Source: Methylomonas koyamae (GTDB taxonomy: Bacteria > Pseudomonadota > Gammaproteobacteria > Methylococcales > Methylomonadaceae). From it: a DNA stretch of 64,000 bases. Under the pieces are notes generated by a model. The model saw nothing but the letters and a program-made list of their open reading frames with translations. It did not search any database and was not told where the DNA came from. Positions 54,654 through 63,685 of the stretch are shown here, piece by piece. The translations under genes and the position numbers were made by a program. The DNA lies in contig NZ_PPPU01000027.1 of the NCBI RefSeq assembly GCF_006483455.1, forward strand, positions 1 through 64,000, written 5' to 3'. Positions within the stretch are counted from its first letter, which is position 1. Each line of letters opens with the position of its first letter.

Positions 54654-57626
54654 ATGTCTGTTCCATATCCAGCAGCCGACGGCGGTATTTCGGTAGAGCT
54701 CGGCAAGAGTTCCGCAGGACCGGCATCCGAGTCCGGCAAAGTCGATTTATTTCCCATCGCCAATCCAGACTTCCGGAAAATTAAAACCCTGAAGGACTTG
54801 GCGCTCCGCAGCATCACGCTGGCCCAATTCCCGGTCGTCAGCGCCTGGCGCGAAAAGCTGTTTTCGCCGGCAGGTACGCCGGAAATCTGCGATGAATTGC
54901 CGCGCCTATTAACCGAATTTCTGCGCCGGCCCGAAAGCCAAACCTTGCCGCCTTACACCCGGCGCGCCCAAGCGCTACGCCACATCTTCGTCAACAAAAC
55001 CGCAATCGTGCATGCCGACGACTTGCTGCCCGGCCAAACTACCACCAGCTTCGTCGGCCCAGTGGTTTACGCCGATACCATAGGCTATTGCATTTGGCCG
55101 GAACTGAAAACCGTCACCACCCGCGCCCAAAATCCGTTCAAGATTCGCCCGGAAGTGGCCGAGCGACTAAACCGGGAGATATTTCCATTCTGGCTGGAGC
55201 AAAAGCCAATCCAGGAACTGGCCCGTTACAGCGATTACGATAGCGCCGCCTATGAGAACCGCGACCGGATCGGCGGCAATTATCCGGAGTCGATCGATCC
55301 GCCCTTGCGTAAAAAAGCCGGAGAAACCCCGAAAGCCCAGGAATTGATGGAAAGGGTAGCGTTCTTCCTGTCCGATAAGGCCACCTGCGTTTCGCATACC
55401 GTGCCGGATTTCGAACGGGTGTTGAAATACGGCTTCGATGGCTTGATCGAACGCGCCAAACAGGATATCGCCAGCGGCGCGGCCGCTACGCCGGACCAAG
55501 TCGAGTTTCTACAGGGCGTGATTGCGGTATACGAAGGCGCCAAACTATACGCCCAGCACTTGGCCGAGGCTGCCGACCGCGCCGGCAATCAAGTGCTGGC
55601 GACCATCTGCCGGAAGATTCCGGCGCAGCCTGCCGAAACCTTGCACGAAGCGCTGGCCGCGGTCTGGATTTGTTACCACCTGCTGTTGCAGGAAAACACC
55701 AATTTCGGTTTTTCCATCGGCCGCCTGGACCAAATCCTCAACCCCTTCTATCTGGCCGATTGGCAAAAACTGGATAACCCTCAAGCGCAGGAGGACTATA
55801 CCCGGCGGGCGGTGGAACTGGTCAGCCATTTTTTCCTGCATTGTTCCGACCACGTCCCGTTGTCCACCTCCGGTTCGGAAACGCTGTTTGCCGGCAGCGG
55901 CTCCAATCAGGCGTTGACTGTGGGCGGCACCCGTTACGAAAACGGCCAGGTCGTCGATGCGGTCAACGACATGACCTACATCATCCTCAAGGCCACCGAG
56001 ATCCTGGCTATCCGCGACCCGAACGTGCACGCCCGCTATCATCGGGATGTGCATCACCGCGACGCCCAAGGCAATTCGCTGCCCGTTGAAGTAATGGACC
56101 CGTATCTGAAACGGATTTGCCAGGTCAATATCCTGACCCGAGCCACGCCGGCGTTGCATGGCGACGCCGCTGTGGTGCCGGCCATGGCCAGTTACTACGC
56201 TGCCCATGCCGGTATCGGTTCGGAAGAAGCCTTGGCCGATGCCTACGATTACACCTCCATCGGATGCATCGAAGAAAACGCCGCGCACAAACATTACGGC
56301 AACACCGGCTCGACTTTGATGGTGTTGCCGGCAGTATTGGAGCTGGCTTTGTACGGCGGCAAACATCGCAGCGACGGCGTGGCGCCAAAATCGCCCAACC
56401 TGTTTTACGGCGACGCCCGTTACACCACGCCGCCGCTGCTCCAAATCGATAGCATGCCAGCCTTTATCGAGGCCTTTAGGTTTCAACTGAACGAGATGGC
56501 CCGCCACGTCGTGCAATGCAACAATTACTTCGGCCGTTTCTACGAACAATCCCGGCAGTCGCCGTTTTTGTCCGGCTTGTTTACCGGGCCGACCAATACC
56601 CCGGACAGTGACGGCGCCAGTTTTCGCGATGTCTCCGCCGGCGGCGCCAAATACAACTCAGCGGGGATTGCCGTGATCGGTTTGGCCGACGTGATCGACT
56701 CGTTTTGCGTGTTGGACACCCTGGTATTCGGCGGCAAAGTCACGGCCGGCGAATTGTTGGCGGCAATGCAGGCCGATTTCGACACCGGCAGCTTGCAGCC
56801 CAAAAGTTTCTGGGCTTCATTGCGGGAGCGGGTACAAAACTGGCTGCATCCGGAAGATGCGCCATTGCCATTACCGACGTTAAGCGCCGACCGCCTGAAT
56901 CAAATCAAACAGATGATCCGGCTGGCACCCAAGTACGGTGCCGGCGTCGATCAAACTCCCGGCGGCATTTACAACAACGCTACCGCCGTCAAATACACCC
57001 ACCTGCTGACCGAAATGTTGCAAGAGGTATTTGCCCAATACCGCACCCATCGCGGCGGGCGCTATCTGCCCGGTTACTGGAGCATGACCAACCACGCCGG
57101 TTTTGGGATGTTGACCAAGGCCACACCCAACGGCCGGCGCAGCGGCGAATCCTTCGCCAGCGGCATCACGCCCTGCCCTGGTGTGGTCAAAGCCAACGGC
57201 GAGCCGGTCAATTTGCTGGATCACATGCTGTCGGTCACGTCGGTGAATGCCAATACCGTGCAGAACGGTTATACCTATAACCTCAGTCTAACCACCCGCG
57301 ATCGCGGCCATTTCGAAGAGGACACCGAATTGTTCTCGCGTTACATGAAGGCCTTTGCCGACCAAAACGGCGTGCTGGTGCAAATGTGCGTGTCGTCGAT
57401 CAACGATCTGGTCGCCGCCGACCGCGCCGCCGCCGCCGCCGGGGAATCCGGGGCCGGCGAGGCCGAACATAAAGCGCTGGAGCCGTTCAAGGATCTAATG
57501 ATACGCGTGGCCGGCTACTCGGCGTATTTCGTCACGCTGAGTCCGCAGATGCGCAAAGAGATTATTCAACGCGCCAATTTCGGGCTGGACACCGGCGCCG
57601 AGCAACATACGCTCAACGCAATTTAA
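54654..57626 (+). CDS. Glycyl radical enzyme of the PFL/dehydratase family
   Basis: GREs use a glycyl radical and a thiyl radical for difficult anaerobic reactions. The ATG at 54654 follows AAGGGGGG, giving 990 residues, long against the 750-850 usual for the family. The active-site Cys538 lies in SIGCIEENA, with Glu540 two residues later. This Cys-x-Glu pattern occurs in dehydratases and C-X lyases (glycerol dehydratase, CutC), whereas PFL has Cys-Cys. The radical Gly954 is in RVAGYSAYF near the C-terminus. Other landmarks are SHTVPDFERVLKYGFDGL and STSGSETLFAGSG. About 60 N-terminal residues precede the core. No microcompartment shell genes are nearby. The activase is two genes downstream. 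The substrate is unknown, and the product is oxygen-sensitive by family. Confidence 0.92.
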   Translation: MSVPYPAADGGISVELGKSSAGPASESGKVDLFPIANPDFRKIKTLKDLALRSITLAQFPVVSAWREKLFSPAGTPEICDELPRLLTEFLRRPESQTLPPYTRRAQALRHIFVNKTAIVHADDLLPGQTTTSFVGPVVYADTIGYCIWPELKTVTTRAQNPFKIRPEVAERLNREIFPFWLEQKPIQELARYSDYDSAAYENRDRIGGNYPESIDPPLRKKAGETPKAQELMERVAFFLSDKATCVSHTVPDFERVLKYGFDGLIERAKQDIASGAAATPDQVEFLQGVIAVYEGAKLYAQHLAEAADRAGNQVLATICRKIPAQPAETLHEALAAVWICYHLLLQENTNFGFSIGRLDQILNPFYLADWQKLDNPQAQEDYTRRAVELVSHFFLHCSDHVPLSTSGSETLFAGSGSNQALTVGGTRYENGQVVDAVNDMTYIILKATEILAIRDPNVHARYHRDVHHRDAQGNSLPVEVMDPYLKRICQVNILTRATPALHGDAAVVPAMASYYAAHAGIGSEEALADAYDYTSIGCIEENAAHKHYGNTGSTLMVLPAVLELALYGGKHRSDGVAPKSPNLFYGDARYTTPPLLQIDSMPAFIEAFRFQLNEMARHVVQCNNYFGRFYEQSRQSPFLSGLFTGPTNTPDSDGASFRDVSAGGAKYNSAGIAVIGLADVIDSFCVLDTLVFGGKVTAGELLAAMQADFDTGSLQPKSFWASLRERVQNWLHPEDAPLPLPTLSADRLNQIKQMIRLAPKYGAGVDQTPGGIYNNATAVKYTHLLTEMLQEVFAQYRTHRGGRYLPGYWSMTNHAGFGMLTKATPNGRRSGESFASGITPCPGVVKANGEPVNLLDHMLSVTSVNANTVQNGYTYNLSLTTRDRGHFEEDTELFSRYMKAFADQNGVLVQMCVSSINDLVAADRAAAAAGESGAGEAEHKALEPFKDLMIRVAGYSAYFVTLSPQMRKEIIQRANFGLDTGAEQHTLNAI

Positions 57627-57639
57627 GAGGAGAACTGTC

Positions 57640-58293
57640 ATGCATGCCGGATTTCCCTGTTTATTACCGAATTTACAAAAAACCTTGCAGTTGGGTGCCA
57701 ATGCCGCGATTGATGCCGGCGAACTGCCGGCTGTTTTGGATAAAGCCCAAGGCCGCTTGTTGGCCAGCGGCATGGCTGTCGCGCTGCGTTTGGGGTTTGG
57801 CTATTTGCTGCGCGATTGCCAGCTGGATGCCGCGCAAGCGGCCAAGGCCAATGCCTTTTTCGAGGAAAACTTCATCATCATTGATCCCCTGGCGCCTGGC
57901 GGCCAACGCTACTATCAGGGCAAGTTTCTGATCCGCACCAGCCGGCGCGGCGACGACATGAACGTGTTGCTCAAGTTCTGTCCCAATCCCGATGCCCTGT
58001 ACATCGACACGCCGTTCGGCCGGGCCTTGAATTCGCTGGCACTGGTTGCTACAGAGGTGCTGGACGAAAACCAGGCCGACCGGATCGAGCACGATCCCAG
58101 TAAAGTCGATCTGGTAGTGAAATTTAAAGACGTGCAATCCATCATCGGCCTGCTGGGCCGTGGCGGGGTCGACATCGTCGGTTTGCTGCTGGAAAACCTG
58201 GTGCAACTGACCGGCCACGTCGGCCATCTGTTTAAATTGGGCGCTATCGCCACGGACATCCAGTTGTCCCTGGATATTCCCAAAGCGGCCTAG
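57640..58293 (+). CDS. Uncharacterised protein with SCP2-like C-terminal region
   Basis: The 217-residue protein follows GAGGAG by an ideal distance and lies 13 bp after the GRE gene. Residues about 60-135 include FFEENFIIIDPLAPGGQRYYQGKFLIR, a repeated Gly-Arg turn and DALYIDTPFGRALNSLAL. Residues about 150-215 (KVDLVVKFKDVQSIIGLL, then NLVQLTGHVGHLFKLGAI) resemble the end of sterol carrier protein 2 domains, where a hydrophobic strand is followed by a G-x-h-x-x-h-h-x-L segment. I infer lipid or hydrophobic-substrate binding with moderate to low confidence. No signal peptide is visible. Confidence 0.5.
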   Translation: MHAGFPCLLPNLQKTLQLGANAAIDAGELPAVLDKAQGRLLASGMAVALRLGFGYLLRDCQLDAAQAAKANAFFEENFIIIDPLAPGGQRYYQGKFLIRTSRRGDDMNVLLKFCPNPDALYIDTPFGRALNSLALVATEVLDENQADRIEHDPSKVDLVVKFKDVQSIIGLLGRGGVDIVGLLLENLVQLTGHVGHLFKLGAIATDIQLSLDIPKAA

Positions 58294-58308
58294 CATTGGA
58301 GAGCGGAG

Positions 58309-59205
58309 ATGGACCACAAAGCTTTCATCTTCGATATCAAACGCAACACCAGCGAGGACGGGCCGGGTATCCGCACCACGGTGTTTTTCAAAGGCTGTCC
58401 GCTGAGTTGCAGTTGGTGTCAAAATCCCGAGGGTATATCGCCGGGGCCGTCCCTGTCCTTTCGTGCCGAATTATGCCGGCCGGACCAGTGCGAGCGGCCT
58501 TGTCTTAAAGCTTGCCGATTAAAAGCCTTAACGCTGCAAGACCAACAACTGCGGCTCGATCGAGAACGTTGCGACCAATGCGGACGCTGCGCGGCGGTAT
58601 GTTCGCAGCATGCCTTGGAGCTGGTGGGCCAATGGCTGAGTGTGGACGAGCTGTTTTATCGAGTCGCCATCGATAAACCGTTTTTCGACGCTACCGGCGG
58701 CGGCGTCACGGCGTCCGGCGGCGAATGCACCACGCACATGAATTTTCTGCACCATTTTTTTAAAAAACTGAAAGCCGCCGGTATTCATACCGCCATCGAA
58801 ACCAACGGCATGTTCAATTTCGGCCGTTTTACCCGCCTGTTGCTGCCATGGCTGGATTTGGTCTATTTCGACTTAAAACTGATCGACGAAGCCGCCAGCA
58901 TCCGCCACACCGGCCATTCCAACCGGCCGATTCTGGACAATTTGTTGCGTCTGACCGAGTGCGCCGAGATTCCGGTCAAAGTCCGTATTCCATTAATCCC
59001 CAACATTACCGCCACCGACGAGAATCTGCGCGGCATCGCCCGGTTCTTGCGGGAGCACCGGATCGAGCAGGTCAGCGCCCTGCCTTATAACCCCTTATGG
59101 CTGGACAAGCTGCAGCGCTTTGGGATCGATACCGACTATCGGTACGCCGCCTTCATGAGCGATGCCGAGATCGAACGCTGCGTCGATAGCTTGCAGGCCT
59201 GTTGA
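58309..59205 (+). CDS. Glycyl radical enzyme activating enzyme (radical SAM)
   Basis: This 298-residue radical SAM enzyme would install the glycyl radical on the GRE. The SAM cluster motif is C30-x3-C34-x2-C37 in KGCPLSCSWCQNP. Two further four-Cys sets follow: C56, C61, C65, C69 and C88, C91, C94, C98 (CDQCGRCAAVC). They predict two extra 4Fe-4S clusters, as in activases of dehydratase-type GREs rather than the short PFL activase. The G-G-E-like motif is TASGGE. It is in the same operon, with GGAGA before the ATG. Confidence 0.95.
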   Translation: MDHKAFIFDIKRNTSEDGPGIRTTVFFKGCPLSCSWCQNPEGISPGPSLSFRAELCRPDQCERPCLKACRLKALTLQDQQLRLDRERCDQCGRCAAVCSQHALELVGQWLSVDELFYRVAIDKPFFDATGGGVTASGGECTTHMNFLHHFFKKLKAAGIHTAIETNGMFNFGRFTRLLLPWLDLVYFDLKLIDEAASIRHTGHSNRPILDNLLRLTECAEIPVKVRIPLIPNITATDENLRGIARFLREHRIEQVSALPYNPLWLDKLQRFGIDTDYRYAAFMSDAEIERCVDSLQAC

Positions 59206-59222
59206 TTTCAAGGAGAGTCGTC

Positions 59223-60281
59223 ATGCAAACCGATTTCCATCATGCCGTGACTTATGTCGCCGCCCGCACCGCCGGCTTCACTCACCAGGATGCCGACATC
59301 GTTGCTTATTCGGCGCAATACGTGGACGACGCCGTTAGCGATGGCCTGGTCCATTTCGACAACAACGCCTTTTACGCCAGAATTCATTCCTCGCACAAAA
59401 GCGCCGACATCGGCAATTTGAACAACGACCAAAACCTGATGATCTGGTTGCCGTTCCATTTTCTGCCGGGCAACGGCGGCAAGGGGCAGGGTCAGGACCC
59501 GGACGGTACGTTTATCCAAAAAATCGTCTGTCTGCCCGACAGCCCGCCGGCCAAGGAAATGGTGCAGGCAGCGGTCGACGATAAAGGCAAACCGTACAGT
59601 CTGCATCGCTTGGGAATTGCCTTGCATGTGTATGCCGACACCTGGTCGCACCAGGGTTTTGCCGGGGTGATACACGAAATCAACGAAGTGGAACACGCGC
59701 GGGAGTTGAAAAGCTCCGGCATGTACAGCAAACAGCTGCAGAATGTATTGGAGGATATCCTGGACGATGTGATTCCGCCGCTGGGCCATGGCCGGGCCAA
59801 AGATTTTCCGGACCTGCCGTTCTTGCATTGGCAGTATCGGAACGGTCGCGGTGCTTGGATCGTTCGCGACAACCCGACGGATTTTTGCGCGGCTGCGGAC
59901 GCGATGTGCAAAGTGATGCAACAGTATCTGGGCAAGGCGCAGAATGGATTGCCGGCCGCCGACAAAACGCTGCTGGCAAAAATATTTCTTGAGTTAAAGG
60001 TCAAGGACGACAAAGCCCGCCATCGGCAATGGCTGGAAATCGTCAAGAACGGCTTCAAGGGCGAGAAATTCAGCTTCGGTACGGCGGAGATTAGTTATGC
60101 CGCCGAAGGCGTCAATTCCTGGAAGGAAAAAGCGCTGGGCAGCAGTTGGGACATGCGGGTACATAAATACACGCCGGCATTTTTGAGTAGTCACTGGAAG
60201 CTGTTTCACGACGCGCTGCAACTGCATCGTTTGACCGTACTGCACGACATTTTGCCCAAGTACGGCATTTGCGCCGGCTAA
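59223..60281 (+). CDS. DUF6765 family protein, putative metal-dependent hydrolase
   Basis: The ATG at 59223 follows AAGGAGAG, giving 352 residues (MQTDFHHAVTYVAARTAGF). The N-terminal TDFHHAVTYVAARTAGF and IVAYSAQYVDDA fit what I recall of DUF6765. The segment LHVYADTWSHQGFAG (His135, Asp139, His143) recalls the His-x3-Asp-x3-His helix of zinc-dependent phospholipase C and S1/P1 nuclease folds. Early FHH and a DD pair could complete a metal site. The hydrolase idea is inference. It has no signal peptide. It lies between the activase (17 bp upstream) and the lipase in the GRE operon. Confidence 0.65.
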   Translation: MQTDFHHAVTYVAARTAGFTHQDADIVAYSAQYVDDAVSDGLVHFDNNAFYARIHSSHKSADIGNLNNDQNLMIWLPFHFLPGNGGKGQGQDPDGTFIQKIVCLPDSPPAKEMVQAAVDDKGKPYSLHRLGIALHVYADTWSHQGFAGVIHEINEVEHARELKSSGMYSKQLQNVLEDILDDVIPPLGHGRAKDFPDLPFLHWQYRNGRGAWIVRDNPTDFCAAADAMCKVMQQYLGKAQNGLPAADKTLLAKIFLELKVKDDKARHRQWLEIVKNGFKGEKFSFGTAEISYAAEGVNSWKEKALGSSWDMRVHKYTPAFLSSHWKLFHDALQLHRLTVLHDILPKYGICAG

Positions 60282-60303
60282 GCCGGCAAGCGGGAGAGTC
60301 GCC

Positions 60304-61167
60304 ATGAACCCCAACACCGCAGCCGATCTACCCTGCCGGACTTTATACCCCATCGTGCTGTTGCACGGTATCGGTTACCGCGATGACATGTTGATGCTGA
60401 ACTCCTGGGGCCGAATTCCGAAAACATTGGAAGCCGCCGGTGCCAGGGTGTTTCAAGGCGGACTGGATGCCTGGAACAGCCACGAAAATAGTGCGCTGGC
60501 ACTGAAGCCGAATATTGAGCAAATACTTAGCGAAACCGGCGCGGCAAAGGTCAATATCGTCGCCCATTCCAAAGGCGGCCTGGAAGCGCGCTACCTAATC
60601 TCCAAACTGGATATGGCCGATAAGGTGGCCAGCTTGACCACGGTTTGCACCCCTCATCACGGCTCGGCCGTGGCGGATTTGGTGGCCGGTGACATTCCCG
60701 ATACCGATAAACTGCTGAGCATAAATTTCTTCAAACGCCTGGCGCAGCGATTGGGATTCGGCGCGATGGACATCCTGGCCAGAATCACCGGTGACAAAAG
60801 CCCGCAAGCCGGCATGGCCATAAGGCAACTGACGCGTCACTATCTGGCGGAATTCAATCGGCAAGTGCCGGACATGTCGGGCGTTTATTACCAAAGCTAC
60901 GGCACGCTGATGCGCCGGGCGATCGACGATCCGGTGTTTGCCGCCACCCATGTGTTGCTGAAACGGATAGAAGGCGACAACGACGGCATGGTCTCCACGC
61001 AATCCTGCCAATGGGGCAGATTTCGCGGGCTGATCGGTGATAGCAACCCGGACAAAGGCTTGTCGCACGGCGACTTGGTGGACTATCGCGGCGTACTGCT
61101 GACGCATTTCGATATTCCGGCGGTGTATCTCGACATCGTCAAAGATCTAAAACAGCAAGGCTTTTAA
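60304..61167 (+). CDS. Alpha/beta-hydrolase, triacylglycerol lipase-like
   Basis: The 287-residue protein has the lipase oxyanion motif VLLHGIGY (residues 18-25) and the nucleophile Ser89 in VAHSKGGLEARYL. The segment TTVCTPHHGSAVADL is also typical of the Pseudomonas/Burkholderia-like lipase group (TxxxPHxGs). A candidate acid is in GDNDGMVS and the His is likely in GLSHGDLVDY. There is no signal peptide, so it acts inside the cell, unlike secreted lipases. A GGGAGAG ribosome site precedes the ATG. It is fifth in the GRE operon. Confidence 0.85.
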   Translation: MNPNTAADLPCRTLYPIVLLHGIGYRDDMLMLNSWGRIPKTLEAAGARVFQGGLDAWNSHENSALALKPNIEQILSETGAAKVNIVAHSKGGLEARYLISKLDMADKVASLTTVCTPHHGSAVADLVAGDIPDTDKLLSINFFKRLAQRLGFGAMDILARITGDKSPQAGMAIRQLTRHYLAEFNRQVPDMSGVYYQSYGTLMRRAIDDPVFAATHVLLKRIEGDNDGMVSTQSCQWGRFRGLIGDSNPDKGLSHGDLVDYRGVLLTHFDIPAVYLDIVKDLKQQGF

Positions 61168-61223
61168 GCTGGGCTTATACGTCCGGCCTAAGCCAAAAAT
61201 ATAACAAATACAGGGGAAGGACC

Positions 61224-63617
61224 ATGAACAACTATCTCGATGTCGCCAATTTCCCAACCGCGTCAGAGCAAGAACAGCAAGCACTGGCAAGCGCTCTCGA
61301 CGCCATTATCAACAACGATCTCCAAGTCGGCGCACTGCCTATGCTCGGCAGCTATCGCAAGATTTTGGGCGATAACCTGCGCCGGGATGAGTGGGACGGT
61401 ATCCATGAAAAGCTGCTGACCCTATTCAAGTGCGGTACTAGTACGCCGCTGGACGGGCCGATGATAGGTGTGTCGATGTCCATCCGCGACAGCGATTATT
61501 TCAAGGAAACCGCCAAGCAGCACGGCGAAAACCGTTCGATGCTGGCGCATCTGGAATGGATGGCGACCTTGTGGAATGTTACTTACGCCAGTACCGGTTT
61601 ATGGATGGGTAAGACGTTCGAGCCGGTGGCAAAAGAGGTGTTTGCCGCCAAATGCGGCCACGATCCGGTCGCGATCTTTAACTACGATCCGGAAACGACT
61701 CGCATTGGCCGGAATTTTTTCCGCGAACCGGACGATCCTAATTTCATTCAAAGCTTGGGTATGCCGGTGCTGACCCAGTTCTGGAATCTGCGGGATCGGC
61801 CGTTGGGTACCAATGCGCAGGGCTTTGATAGCCAATTGCTTGCGCAAAATTTGGCCAAGGAAAAAGCCATCCCGTATGTAAAAACCGGCGGAATTTTCCT
61901 GGCGATGCCTGGCAGGTCCGTGGTTGGAGAGATGAACGGCAAAGCCGTTTATCAGCTTAATTACCGTTGGCACGATTTGCATCCGGCGTTCCCGATGACG
62001 CGGCTAATCGACGAGTTGGTGCAGATCGAGGACGGCGTCTATTTGGGGCAGTTGGTCATGGCCACTCATCATTACAGCTTGGGTACGCTGCAGATACCTC
62101 TGTTCGGTGATCATCCGCCGGAATGGGAACTGGGCGAAGCCTATACCGGCGACAATTCGGTCGATTATGGCTACCAAAATAATGGTTTCTTTTTGATGAT
62201 AGATACCGCACGGGCCAGGGAAGCGTTTGCGGACGAAGCCTTCCCCAATTTACGGCCTCGGCCCGGCGAACGCGGCTGGAAGGAGCTTGGCTACGATAAA
62301 CCGGTGTCTACCATACCGGGCGCTGCACCGCATGGCGTGGATTGGGCGACTGGTTGGCGCGACGATCCCGAGTTGCAGCGTAAATTCACCACATTTTGCC
62401 TGGAAGCATCGCCAAAAAGTGACGATGGCGATGTGCGCGAATTACTACAGCCGGGCGAATCCATTTTGCAAATGTTGCAACGCCAGCAGGGCAAAATTTC
62501 CGCCGCCAGCGGTTTCGACGATCACCTACGGCATTTTGAAGTGTTGAATCGATTGTTTCGCGCCGGCGTTGCTCCCGGCATTGTGGATGGCGTGTTTCAA
62601 GGGCAGGGTAGAGGTTACAGCACCCGGTTCGATGCCCCGGAAGCGCGCGATTGGTATGGGCAAAGCGATCCGTGCAGCGGCTTTGACTATTACCACGGTG
62701 CCACGCTGAATTTGCATTGGGGCTTTGGCGACAGTTTTATCGCCAATATCGCCCGCTCATTGCAGGAACACAGCATGATTCCGGCCGCGCTGGCCGACAA
62801 ACTGCAAACCGATCCGCGCGCGCCAAATTTGCTGAATGCGGTGTGGGCCAATATCGGCCGCTTTATTTTTCCTTGGGCCGGCAAGTCTTTCGAGCGTATC
62901 AGCGGCCGCAAATTGAGTATGCTGCTGGACGAAAGCGACGACTTGGCGCAACGCTATCCGGAGCGGGTAGCCGAACTAAAAGCCCATCCGGCCAGCTTTC
63001 CGCATTACGCCTTGGTCGAGAAAAACCGCGAACACTATTGGCAGCAGCCGGGCGTTTACGCCGAACATCTGCGCAGCGGCAGTTGGGACCGGGGTATGTC
63101 GAAAACCGACAAGGCGTTCTGGGAACGGGAAGCCGCCGCGCATTGGGTATTTGGCAATAACATCCAGGACTCGCGCATCCTGCCCACCGATGCCCTGTTC
63201 CGGGTCTTGGATATGAACTACCACCCGCCGCTACCCTCCATCCAGCAATTGGCCGATGCCGGCCCCTCGCCGTTCGTCAGGCAGGGCTACAGCTTTTTGG
63301 GGGTGGACGACAGGCCGTCGATCTTGCCGATGAACAACGGCCCGGATAAGGCCAAGCAAGTGTTCCAGTTCCATTACCGCTACCCGCTGATCGGCGGACC
63401 GGCCCCGATCGGCACCTGTCTGGACGAACTGGTGGAAATTGCCGAAGGTTTGTTCCTGGGCCAACTGATTTACTCCACCGCCTTGCTGGTGCCGTTTCAC
63501 TCGGCCACCGATCCGGCGGAATACCAATACCAGCTATTCGGCTATTTCCTGTTGCTGGATAACACCTGGGAACAACACCGGCAGGCGATAGGGTTTGATA
63601 TCAATACGGCCGGTTGA
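61224..63617 (+). CDS. Large protein with an internal duplication, function unknown
   Basis: The 797-residue product follows AGGGGAAGGA. I do not recognise the family. Two diverged copies of one unit can be seen, about residues 70-335 and 440-785. Matching parts are STGLWMGKTFEPVA with IFPWAGKSFERIS, GKAVYQLNYRWH with AKQVFQFHYRYP, LIDELVQIEDGVYLGQLVMAT with CLDELVEIAEGLFLGQLIYST, and NNGFFLMIDTAR with LFGYFLLLDNTW. No signal peptide or membrane segment is seen, and aromatic residues are frequent. Last in the GRE operon, it may bind or process the same hydrophobic substrate (inference). Confidence 0.8.
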   Translation: MNNYLDVANFPTASEQEQQALASALDAIINNDLQVGALPMLGSYRKILGDNLRRDEWDGIHEKLLTLFKCGTSTPLDGPMIGVSMSIRDSDYFKETAKQHGENRSMLAHLEWMATLWNVTYASTGLWMGKTFEPVAKEVFAAKCGHDPVAIFNYDPETTRIGRNFFREPDDPNFIQSLGMPVLTQFWNLRDRPLGTNAQGFDSQLLAQNLAKEKAIPYVKTGGIFLAMPGRSVVGEMNGKAVYQLNYRWHDLHPAFPMTRLIDELVQIEDGVYLGQLVMATHHYSLGTLQIPLFGDHPPEWELGEAYTGDNSVDYGYQNNGFFLMIDTARAREAFADEAFPNLRPRPGERGWKELGYDKPVSTIPGAAPHGVDWATGWRDDPELQRKFTTFCLEASPKSDDGDVRELLQPGESILQMLQRQQGKISAASGFDDHLRHFEVLNRLFRAGVAPGIVDGVFQGQGRGYSTRFDAPEARDWYGQSDPCSGFDYYHGATLNLHWGFGDSFIANIARSLQEHSMIPAALADKLQTDPRAPNLLNAVWANIGRFIFPWAGKSFERISGRKLSMLLDESDDLAQRYPERVAELKAHPASFPHYALVEKNREHYWQQPGVYAEHLRSGSWDRGMSKTDKAFWEREAAAHWVFGNNIQDSRILPTDALFRVLDMNYHPPLPSIQQLADAGPSPFVRQGYSFLGVDDRPSILPMNNGPDKAKQVFQFHYRYPLIGGPAPIGTCLDELVEIAEGLFLGQLIYSTALLVPFHSATDPAEYQYQLFGYFLLLDNTWEQHRQAIGFDINTAG

Positions 63618-63630
63618 AATTGCGATGGTT

Positions 63631-63680
63631 GACCACGAAAACAGGATTTTTAACCACGAAAGACACGAAAATCGCGAAAG
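63631..63680. repeat. ACCACGAAA-type short intergenic repeat
   Basis: The motif ACCACGAAA occurs twice (63632-63640 and 63653-63661), followed by GACACGAAAATCGCGAAAG. TTAACCACGAAAGACACGAA-like sequences are common intergenic repeats in proteobacteria (from memory). The element separates the GRE operon from the convergent hsdS gene. Confidence 0.4.
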
Positions 63681-63685
63681 GGTTT

